Source: Telmatospirillum siberiense (GTDB taxonomy: Bacteria > Pseudomonadota > Alphaproteobacteria > Rhodospirillales > Magnetospirillaceae). Taken from it: a stretch of DNA of 64,000 nt. The position numbers were made by a program, and so were the translations under genes. The stretch is taken from NCBI RefSeq assembly GCF_002845745.1, contig NZ_PIUM01000031.1, positions 16,826-80,825 on the forward strand, given 5' to 3'. The notes under the pieces were generated by a model, which saw only the letters and a program-made list of their open reading frames with translations, did not search any database and was not told the DNA's origin. This document shows, piece after piece, positions 56,601 through 64,000 of the stretch (its first letter is position 1; every line of letters starts with the position of its first letter).

Positions 56601-57552
56601 ATGCGAATCCTGTTTGCCGGACCCCTTGCCTGCAAGGTGGCGCAGAATCTGGCCGATGCCGGCCCCCTCGTCGATTACGAGAGTTGCGGCGCGTTCGCCG
56701 AACTGATCGACCGGCTACCCGGTGCCGACGCCATCGTCATCCAAAATCCCGGACTGGACGAAGGCAGGGCGCTGATGGCCGCCCTGTCGGACGCGGGAAA
56801 TTCGGTCCGCTGGATCCAGGTGGTAACCGCCGGTTACGAGACGCTGGCTTCCCTGGGCGTGCCGGAGGGTATCGTCGTCACCAACCAGGGGGGGGCAGTG
56901 GCTCCGGTGGTCGCCGAACACGCGCTCGCCCTGGTTCTGGCGCAGCAGCGACGCCTTTCCGAAGTCTGGGCGCGTTCATCGAGGAAGGAATGGAACAAGA
57001 CCTTCCTTCCGCCGATCGCGGCCCTGGAAGGGCAGACGGTGACAGTGCTCGGTTACGGCCATGTGGGGCGCAATCTCGCCTCCAGGGCAAAGGCCTTCGA
57101 TGCCAGGGTGATCGGCGTGACACGCCGACCGCACGCGGATCCCTTCGCCGACGAGATGCATCCCTTGTCCGCGCTGCCGGAAATTCTGCCGCAAAGCGAC
57201 GTGCTCGCCGTCACCATCGCCCTGACGCCGGAGACCCGTCACATCGTCGGCGCTTCCGAACTGGCGCTCCTCAAGCCCGGTGCCGTGCTGGTCAACGTAT
57301 CGCGCGGCGGCACCGTCGATCCCGGTGCCCTGGCGGATGCCTTGCACGAAGGCCGGCTGTCCGCCGCCCTGCTCGATGTCACCGAGCCCGAGCCGCTGCC
57401 TCCGGAATCCCCGCTCTGGCAGGCTCCGAACCTGGTGATCTCTCCGCATGTCGCCGGCGCCGGCAGCGCCAGGGTCATCGGTCGGATCTGCGCGGTGGTG
57501 GCCGACAACATTGGACGTTATCGGGCGGGGGCGCCGCTGGCGAACCAAGTTC

Positions 57553-57560
<8 letters not shown>
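56601..57560 (+). CDS. D-2-hydroxyacid dehydrogenase
   Basis: A 319-residue NAD(P)-dependent enzyme that interconverts 2-oxo acids and D-2-hydroxyacids. The nucleotide loop is VLGYGHVGRN. The catalytic trio is Arg in NVSRGGTVD, Glu in LDVTEPEPLP and His in ISPHVAGAG. The GRHPR-like second half is complete and length is normal. It is unusual that the gene sits between the binding protein and the ATPase of an importer; its stop overlaps the ATPase start. The imported solute is therefore probably a hydroxy acid or a compound giving one. Confidence 0.92.
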
Positions 57561-58724
<1,164 letters not shown>

Positions 58725-58728
<4 letters not shown>

Positions 58729-59918
58729 AAATCGTCAAGATCGAAGATTTGCACGCCAACGGCGGTTACAGCAGGCACTCTTTCCTGAAAATCACCACCG
58801 ATGAAGGCATCGTCGGCTGGAGTCAGTATCCCGATCACGGCGATGCCCGCGCCGGCGTCACCGGCGTCATCCGCGGGTTCGCCGAACGGCTCACCGGACT
58901 TGATCCACGCGAAGTCGGGCGGATCAGCATGACTTTGCATTCCAGCACCTTCCACGCCATGGGCGGGCTCAATCATCTGGCTATCGCCGCCATTGAAAAC
59001 GCCTTGTTGGACATCCAGGGCAAAGCGCTCGGCGTGCCGGTCTATGCGTTGTTCGGAGGGCCGTTCCGGCGCGACATCGACCTTTATTGGACGCACTGTG
59101 GCAGTTTCCGGGTCGCGCGCGCGGATTTTTACGAAAAGGAGTTGGGGCTTCCCCCCATCCGCACCTTGGACGACCTTTCCTGCCTGGCCAGAGAGGCGGT
59201 GGAACTGGGGTTCAAGGCGGTCAAGACCAATCCCGTCATCCTCGAACGGGGCCGGCTGAGTATGTTCAACGGTGGCTGGCGTCTGGAGCCCGGGAAACTG
59301 TTCACCGACCGGAACCCCGAACGGGCTTTCATCAACGGCATCGTCGAGCAGTTGGAGGCGTTCCGGGCGGGGCTGGGGCCGGACGCGGGCCTGATGATCG
59401 ACCTCGCCTTCAATCAGCGCACGGAAGGTTTCCGGCGCATCGCCAAGGCGCTGGAGCCCCTGGACCTCACCTGGCTGGAAATCGAGAGCAAGGATCCGCA
59501 GTCTCTGGCCTTTATCCGAAGCACGACATCCACACCCATCGCATCTCTGGAAACACTTTACGGCCAGCGGGAATTCCTTCCGTTTTTTCAGAACTACGCG
59601 GTGGACGTCGCCATTATCGACGCGAACTACAACGGCGTGTGGCAGGCGGCGAGGATCGCGGCTCTCGCCGACGCCCATGAGCTGAATGTCGCGCCGCATA
59701 ACCCTCTGCCCGGCCTGGCGAGCCTGCAAAGCGCCCACTTCTGTGCCTCGATCCCGAACTTCCGCATCATGGAGTACCGATGGGATGAAGCCCCCTGGGT
59801 CGCCGACTTTCTGACCCATCCCATCATCGTCGAAAAGGGCCGGCTGATTCTGAGCGATCGTCCGGGCTGGGGCAGCGACATTGACGAGGCGGTTTTGGCG
59901 GCACACCCGGCGATCTGA
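58725..59918 (+). CDS. Enolase-superfamily enzyme (mandelate racemase/muconate lactonizing type)
   Basis: A 397-residue protein with the capping domain (IVKIEDLHANGGYS, ITTDEGIVGWSQY, LAIAAIENALLDIQGKALGVP) and a barrel. Likely acid-base Lys in FKAVKTNP, metal ligands in LMIDLAFNQ, WLEIES and IASLETLYG, and a His-Asp dyad in VAIIDANYNGVWQ and APHNPLP. The superfamily removes the alpha-proton of carboxylates, giving racemisation or dehydration of sugar acids. ATGA overlap with the ATPase gene makes it part of unit 3. Together with the dehydrogenase it points to hydroxy- or sugar-acid use. Confidence 0.9.
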
Positions 59919-59958
59919 CATTCGTTGACGAAAGAGGCTTGGTTTTTGCTATTAACCC

Positions 59959-59978
59959 ATCTAATTTATAGATTAGAT
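59959..59978. promoter_or_regulatory. Inverted repeat upstream of tonB
   Basis: ATCTAAT and ATTAGAT are perfect 7-bp arms around TTATAG, 31 bp before the tonB start, in an AT-rich stretch that is probably the promoter. The dyad could bind a repressor over the -10 region. Because the preceding gene ends only 90 bp upstream, partial read-through from unit 3 is also possible. Confidence 0.45.
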
Positions 59979-60008
59979 CTGTATTACACAAATTATGAGG
60001 TAATTCTA

Positions 60009-60647
60009 ATGGAGTTCGCCCAGCAACCGCTTCCGTCTCGGCGTTTCGCGGGGCTTGCCGTCGTGCTGCTGCTCCATGGGGTGCTCATTTACGCTTTGGC
60101 CACCGGGCTTGGCCGCCAGGCGGTGGAGGTGCTGCGCAAGCCTCTGGAGACGAGGATCATCGAGGAGATCAAGCCGCCGCCCCCGCCCGAGAGGACGCTG
60201 CCGCCGCCGCCGAAGCTGGAGGCGCCGCCGCCGCCCTACATTCCGCCGCCGGAAGTGGTCGTCAGGACGCCGCCGCCCAAGGCGATTGCCGCGGTGACCA
60301 CGGTGAAGCCGGCGGAGCCCTCTCCGCCGCCCGTGGTGCGGGAGGCTCCGGTGGTGCGCGCCGCCGTCCGGGTTCCGCCGGTCATCGACGCCGCCCGGTC
60401 CTGCCGTCAGCCGGAATATCCGGCCGTTTCCAGGCGGCTCGAGGAGACGGGCGCCGTCATCTTGCAATTCCTCATCGATGTGGATGGGAGCGTGCTGCAA
60501 AGCAAGGTGGACAGCTCCAGCGGTCATTCACGCCTCGACGAGGCGGCCATCGCCGCACTGTCCAAGTGCCGCTTCAAGGCGGGGAGCGTGGACGGCGTGC
60601 CCGAGCAGTCGTGGGCTAAGATCCGCTATGTCTGGAAGCTTGATTAA
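60009..60647 (+). CDS. tonB: TonB energy-transducing protein
   Basis: A 212-residue protein: one N-terminal membrane helix (FAGLAVVLLLHGVLIYALATG), a proline-rich periplasmic spacer at about 55-125 with PPPPPE and PPPPPY runs, and the TonB C-terminal domain (CRQPEYPAVSRRLEETGAV, FLIDVDGSV, ALSKCRFKAG). It links the proton motive force, through ExbBD, to outer-membrane receptors, of which three are encoded in this window. GAGG precedes ATG 60009; upstream in-frame codons are not conserved. The exbB gene follows at 44 bp. Confidence 0.95.
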   Translation: MEFAQQPLPSRRFAGLAVVLLLHGVLIYALATGLGRQAVEVLRKPLETRIIEEIKPPPPPERTLPPPPKLEAPPPPYIPPPEVVVRTPPPKAIAAVTTVKPAEPSPPPVVREAPVVRAAVRVPPVIDAARSCRQPEYPAVSRRLEETGAVILQFLIDVDGSVLQSKVDSSSGHSRLDEAAIAALSKCRFKAGSVDGVPEQSWAKIRYVWKLD

Positions 60648-60690
60648 AGCGCGCGCCGCTTGGCGCGTTGGGAATTTTGGAGGCAATATC

Positions 60691-61500
60691 ATGTCGTTGA
60701 TTCGTCGTTTGGCCGCGTGCGCGCTGGTCGCCGCGGGAAGTGTCGCCGTCTTCGCCACGGTCGCCGTGGCGGCCGAGGAGGCCGCGCCGGCCATCCAGGT
60801 GGTGGAAAATCCCTACGGGCTGGATGCTCTATGGTCGCAGGGCGATTTCATCGCGCGGGGCACTCTGCTGGTGCTGGTGCTGATGTCGGTGAGCAGTTGG
60901 TACGTCCTGGTGACGAAGCTGATCGAACAGTCGCGTCTTTTTCGTCGCGGCAAGGAGGCCAACGAGGAATTCTGGAAGGCCGGCACGCCGGCCGAGGGCG
61001 TTGCCAAACTGAAGGATGGCAGCCCCTTCCGCTATCTGGCCGGCGCCGGGCTCGCGGCGCTTGAACATCATCGTGACGAGGTGGTGCAGACCATCGATCT
61101 CAACACCTGGTTGGCCCAGTCCGTTCAGCGGGGGATCGAGCAGATCACCAGCCGGCTGCAGGGCGGTCTGGCCGTCCTGGCCACCGTCGGTTCGACGGCC
61201 CCCTTCATCGGGCTGTTCGGCACCGTCTGGGGGATCTATCACGCGCTGACCGCCATCGGCATCGCCGGCCAGGCCTCCATCGACAAGGTGGCCGGCCCGG
61301 TGGGCGAGTCCCTGATCATGACCGCCATCGGGCTTGCCGTCGCGGTGCCGGCGGTGCTCGGCTACAACTGGCTGGTTCGGCGCAACAAGGCGGCTCTGGA
61401 GTTGGTGCGCTATTTCGGTTCCGACCTGCATTCGGCGTTGCTGGCCGGCAAGCGTCAGCGTCGATCGTTCCCCGCCGCCGGCGTGGCGCGGGTGGCTTGA
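60691..61500 (+). CDS. exbB: ExbB-like proton channel subunit with N-terminal extension
   Basis: A 269-residue MotA/TolQ/ExbB protein. The first about 30 residues are signal-peptide-like (LAACALVAAGSVAVFATVAVA), an extension seen in a group of proteobacterial ExbB proteins, followed by three helices. The conserved core is VLATVGSTAPFIGLFGTVWGIYHAL and ESLIMTAIGLAVAVPAVLGYN. GGAGG lies 8 bases before ATG 60691. It forms the pentameric motor around ExbD. Confidence 0.94.
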   Translation: MSLIRRLAACALVAAGSVAVFATVAVAAEEAAPAIQVVENPYGLDALWSQGDFIARGTLLVLVLMSVSSWYVLVTKLIEQSRLFRRGKEANEEFWKAGTPAEGVAKLKDGSPFRYLAGAGLAALEHHRDEVVQTIDLNTWLAQSVQRGIEQITSRLQGGLAVLATVGSTAPFIGLFGTVWGIYHALTAIGIAGQASIDKVAGPVGESLIMTAIGLAVAVPAVLGYNWLVRRNKAALELVRYFGSDLHSALLAGKRQRRSFPAAGVARVA

Positions 61501-61504
61501 CGCC

Positions 61505-61936
61505 ATGGCAATGACCATCGGACCCTCGGAGGAGGGCGAGGACCAGATGCTTTCGGCCATCAACACCACGCCGCTGGTGGACGTGATGCTGGTGTTGCTG
61601 ATCATCTTCCTCATCACCATTCCCGTTGTGACGCATTCGGTGCCGGTGGCGTTGCCGAAAGAGGTCAATCAGCCGACCCAGACCAAGCCCGAGAACGTCA
61701 ATATCTCGGTGGACAGGGACGGTGGCATCTTCTGGAACGACCAGCCCCTGGCCGACGTGAACACCCTGTTCGAGCGGCTGAAGGAGGTGGCTCCCCGCGA
61801 GCCGCAGCCCGAGGTGCATATCCGCGGAGACCAGGCTGCCCGCTACGAATTCGTCGGCAGGGTGGTGATGGCCTGCCAACGCGCCGGCATCGCCAAGGTC
61901 GGCTTCATCACCGAGCCGCCCGCCCACGGTGGCTGA
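61505..61936 (+). CDS. exbD: ExbD-like protein, first copy
   Basis: A 143-residue ExbD/TolR protein: a short cytoplasmic N-terminus (EEGEDQMLSAINTTPLVD), one membrane helix with the proton-carrying Asp in PLVDVMLVLLIIFLIT, and the periplasmic domain ending ITEPPAHGG. It starts 4 bases after the exbB stop, which indicates coupling. A second exbD follows immediately and is clearly different in sequence. Confidence 0.93.
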   Translation: MAMTIGPSEEGEDQMLSAINTTPLVDVMLVLLIIFLITIPVVTHSVPVALPKEVNQPTQTKPENVNISVDRDGGIFWNDQPLADVNTLFERLKEVAPREPQPEVHIRGDQAARYEFVGRVVMACQRAGIAKVGFITEPPAHGG

Positions 61937-61951
61937 ACGAAGGGAAATGTC

Positions 61952-62383
61952 ATGGCATTGAACCTACCGTCGGCCGGCGAGACCGGCGAACCCGAGGTGA
62001 TGATGGAGATCAACACCACCCCGCTCATCGATGTGATGCTGGTGCTGCTGATCATGCTGATCATCACCATTCCCATTCAGACCCATGCGGTGAAGCTGGA
62101 CATGCCGGTGGGGACTCCGCCGGCGGCGTCGACGCCGCCGCAAGTGGTGACCGTCGACGTGGATTTCGACGGGACCATCTTGTGGAACGGACAGGTCATC
62201 CCCAACCGGGAAGCCCTCGATGATCACTTGCGGGCTGTCGTCGCGGCTCCCGACCAGCCGGAGTTGCATCTGCGTCCCAACAAGCTTGCCACCTACAAAT
62301 TCGTGGCGGCCGTGCTGGCCTCGGCGCAGCGGCTGGGGGTGACCAAGATCGGCGTGGTGGGCAACGAGCAATTCATCGAATAG
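61952..62383 (+). CDS. exbD: ExbD-like protein, second copy
   Basis: Also 143 residues, with the membrane Asp in PLIDVMLVLLIMLIIT and the periplasmic segment VDVDFDGTILWNGQVIPNRE. Paired exbD genes after tonB-exbB are common in proteobacteria with many receptors; the two products may form a heterodimer inside the ExbB ring. GAAGGG stands 7 bases before the ATG. Confidence 0.93.
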   Translation: MALNLPSAGETGEPEVMMEINTTPLIDVMLVLLIMLIITIPIQTHAVKLDMPVGTPPAASTPPQVVTVDVDFDGTILWNGQVIPNREALDDHLRAVVAAPDQPELHLRPNKLATYKFVAAVLASAQRLGVTKIGVVGNEQFIE

Positions 62384-62437
62384 GCGGCAATGCGTCGGCG
62401 CACGGCCGTCGCGCCGGAGATCTGCAAGGTAAAGGTG

Positions 62438-63676
62438 ATGAGGATTTTCCGTATTTTTCGTTTGGCGGCTCTTCTGGCCGCCGTGTCGTCTTTCGTTCCC
62501 CTCGTGATCCGGATGGACATGGCCCTGGCCGCCGACAATACCGTCCGCGCCGAGGTGGGCAAGCCGCTGCAGGCGGCCCAGGAGTTGATCAAACAGCAAA
62601 AATACCGCGAGGCTCTGGCCAAATTGCGCGAGGCCGAGGCTGTCGGCGATCTGACCGAGTTCGAAAACGGAGTGATCGAGCAACTGCGCGGGGCGGCGGC
62701 GGCCGGTTCGGGCGACTATCGCACGGCCGCCAAGTCCTACGAAGCGGTGCTGGCCGCCGGCCGGCCGCCGGCCGAACCGCTGAAGCTGATCCAGGCGATT
62801 GCCGGTTTCTATTACCAGGCCAAGGATTATCCCAAGGCCGCCAGTTGGGTGAACCGTTATGTGAGCGAGGGAGGGAGCGATCCGCAGACCCGCGCCTTGC
62901 TGGCCCAGTCCTATTATCTGGCCGGGGATTATACCGCCGCCGGAAAGACGTTGCGCGAGCAGATCAAGGAGGAGGAGGGGGCGCACCGTCCCGTCACCGA
63001 AGCCCAACTGCAATTGCTGCTGAGTACCGGCGTCAAGGGCAACGACGAGGCAACCACCGTGGCGGCGCTGGAAAAGCTGGTGATCCACCATCCCACACCG
63101 GAATACTGGACCGAGCTCCTCCGGCGAGCCGGAGCCGGGGGGAAGCTGGGCGGGCATTTTGCCCTCGACCGCGGGCGTCTGGCCCTGGCCGTGGGAGCCC
63201 TCTCGGGCGCGGACGCCTATGTGGATTTCATCGAACTGGCGTTGCAGGCGGGCTATCCAGGCGAGGCGAAGGCCGTGATCGACAAGGGATTCGGAGCCGG
63301 CATCCTGGGCACCGGCGCGGACGCGGACCGTCACAAACGATTGCGTGACCTGGCGACACGCAACGCCTCCGAGGATCTGCGGGGCCTCGCCGGTGCGGAG
63401 AAGGAGGCGGCAGCCCGGCCGGATGGTGGAGCACTGGTCAGCGCCGGCGTGACCTATCTGGGGTACGGCCAGCCCGACAAGGCCATCTCCCTGATAGAGC
63501 AGGGACTCGCCAGGGGCGGGGTGAAAAGTCCCGAGGAGGCCCGGCTGCATCTCGGCCGCGCCTATCTGGCGGCCGGCCGCAAGGACAAGGCGGCGCAAGC
63601 CTTCCGTTCGGTCCAGGGAACCGACGGTGCGGCCTCGCTCGCCCATTTATGGGGTCTGCTGGCCAGCGCGGGGTAG
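62438..63676 (+). CDS. Exported TPR-repeat protein of the TonB operon
   Basis: A protein of about 412 residues with a signal peptide (LAALLAAVSSFVPLVIRMDMALA) and helical tetratricopeptide repeats throughout, for example ELIKQQKYREALAKLREAEA, GDYRTAAKSYEAVLAAGRPP, GQPDKAISLIEQGLARGG and AGRKDKAAQAFRSV near the end. TPR proteins often follow exbD genes and are needed for TonB function in some bacteria, perhaps through contacts with TonB in the periplasm. I chose ATG 62438 after AAGGTAAAGGTG; the frame is open from ATG 62390. Confidence 0.87.
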   Translation: MRIFRIFRLAALLAAVSSFVPLVIRMDMALAADNTVRAEVGKPLQAAQELIKQQKYREALAKLREAEAVGDLTEFENGVIEQLRGAAAAGSGDYRTAAKSYEAVLAAGRPPAEPLKLIQAIAGFYYQAKDYPKAASWVNRYVSEGGSDPQTRALLAQSYYLAGDYTAAGKTLREQIKEEEGAHRPVTEAQLQLLLSTGVKGNDEATTVAALEKLVIHHPTPEYWTELLRRAGAGGKLGGHFALDRGRLALAVGALSGADAYVDFIELALQAGYPGEAKAVIDKGFGAGILGTGADADRHKRLRDLATRNASEDLRGLAGAEKEAAARPDGGALVSAGVTYLGYGQPDKAISLIEQGLARGGVKSPEEARLHLGRAYLAAGRKDKAAQAFRSVQGTDGAASLAHLWGLLASAG

Positions 63677-63738
63677 GCCATGCCGGCTGCCCGGCGCGAT
63701 GATTTCCGGCTTCTGGTAATTTTTTGTGTCAAAGACGG

Positions 63739-63767
63739 TTGACAGGCACGGGCCGGGGGCGTAGAAA
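63739..63767 (+). promoter_or_regulatory. rRNA operon promoter P1
   Basis: TTGACA (63739-63744) and TAGAAA (63762-63767) are 17 bp apart. The sequence after the -10 box (ACCGGCCTCCCGCA) is nearly the same GC-rich discriminator as at P2, as expected for stringently controlled rRNA promoters. Confidence 0.65.
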
Positions 63768-63856
63768 CCGGCCTCCCGCAACGAACCGCGTGAGCGACGA
63801 AGCGGGGCGGGAGACGGAGATGAAGAAATCTTCGGAACTCGTTGAGAAAAAAAGAT

Positions 63857-63886
63857 TTGACACGCTGTACCGGGTTAGCGTATAAG
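63857..63886 (+). promoter_or_regulatory. rRNA operon promoter P2
   Basis: TTGACA (63857-63862) and TATAAG (63881-63886), spacing 18 bp, are followed by GCCCGCCTCCCGCA. An A-tract (GAAAAAAAGA) lies just upstream, like an UP element. This is the stronger-looking of the two promoters. Confidence 0.75.
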
Positions 63887-63928
63887 CCCGCCTCCCGCAG
63901 AGAGCTTCGGGCTTGAAGCGAGGGGATA

Positions 63929-63958
63929 GGAAGCGAAGGCTTCCGCTGCTGTTTGACA
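63929..63958 (+). promoter_or_regulatory. boxB-like hairpin and boxA in the rRNA leader
   Basis: GGAAGC-GAAG-GCTTCC (63929-63944) is a small hairpin in the boxB position, followed by TGCTGTTTGACA (63947-63958), which matches the rRNA boxA consensus at 10 of 12 positions. Nus-factor antitermination is expected. The following GAAGGGATGCGCAGGCGGC at about 63972-63990 is familiar from the region before 16S rRNA in this order, so the 16S gene should begin just right of the window. Confidence 0.75.
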
Positions 63959-64000
63959 AGTGAAGACGATGGAAGGGATGCGCAGGCGGCGAGATGTCCA

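Overview
The window is high-GC DNA from an alphaproteobacterium, most likely a member of the Rhodospirillales. The genus is not resolved. The grounds are a pqqABCDE operon, an ArsR-methyltransferase/metF/metH block, split mlaA/mlaC genes, a DUF4212/SSS symporter pair, REP-like palindromes typical of this group, and a 16S rRNA leader with a boxA at the right edge. The left 27 kb looks like ordinary chromosomal backbone; 27.6-60 kb looks like an accessory uptake-and-catabolism island; the last 4 kb holds a TonB/ExbBD operon and the start of an rRNA operon.

Backbone, left to right. 1-1798 (-): large and small subunits of a sodium:solute symporter, the large one running off the left edge. 1.8-2.5 kb: only repeats. 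2511-5964 (-): PQQ cofactor operon pqqA-pqqB-pqqC-pqqD-pqqE, with a 26-residue pqqA and a 151-bp multi-hairpin element inserted between pqqA and pqqB. Then a LysR regulator, a secreted RNase T2, ettA, mlaC/mlaA (outer-membrane lipid transport), the methionine cluster (ArsR-SAM methyltransferase, metF, metH), an AsmA-like protein, a GAF/PAS/GGDEF/EAL membrane sensor, and a two-gene unit of an HtrA protease and a P-type H+-ATPase-like pump.

Island, 27.6-60 kb. It contains three TonB-dependent receptor (TBDR) units, each beside a regulator of a different family. Unit 1 (LysR): TBDR, Tat-exported NMT1-type binding protein, SnoaL-like protein, NmrA-like oxidoreductase. Unit 2 (divergent GntR/FCD): a 14-kb one-strand run of TBDR, DUF3088, crotonase, PaaK-type CoA ligase, HyuA, HyuB, then a complete Opp/Dpp-type importer (binding protein, two permeases, two ATPases). 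A metallo-beta-lactamase-fold hydrolase converges on its end. Unit 3 (divergent IclR): TBDR, fused double permease, binding protein, D-2-hydroxyacid dehydrogenase, ATPase, enolase-superfamily enzyme. Directly downstream lies tonB-exbB-exbD-exbD-TPR, which could energise all three receptors. The simplest reading is outer-membrane import, inner-membrane import and first catabolic steps for three small organic substrates, all unidentified.

Many genes in the operons overlap by ATGA or a few bases, which helped fix starts. No tRNA, CRISPR array, phage or intact insertion sequence was found. The best candidates for something undescribed are the HyuAB/CoA-ligase/Opp/TBDR operon, the dehydrogenase-in-transporter operon of unit 3, and the palindromic element splitting pqqA from pqqB.
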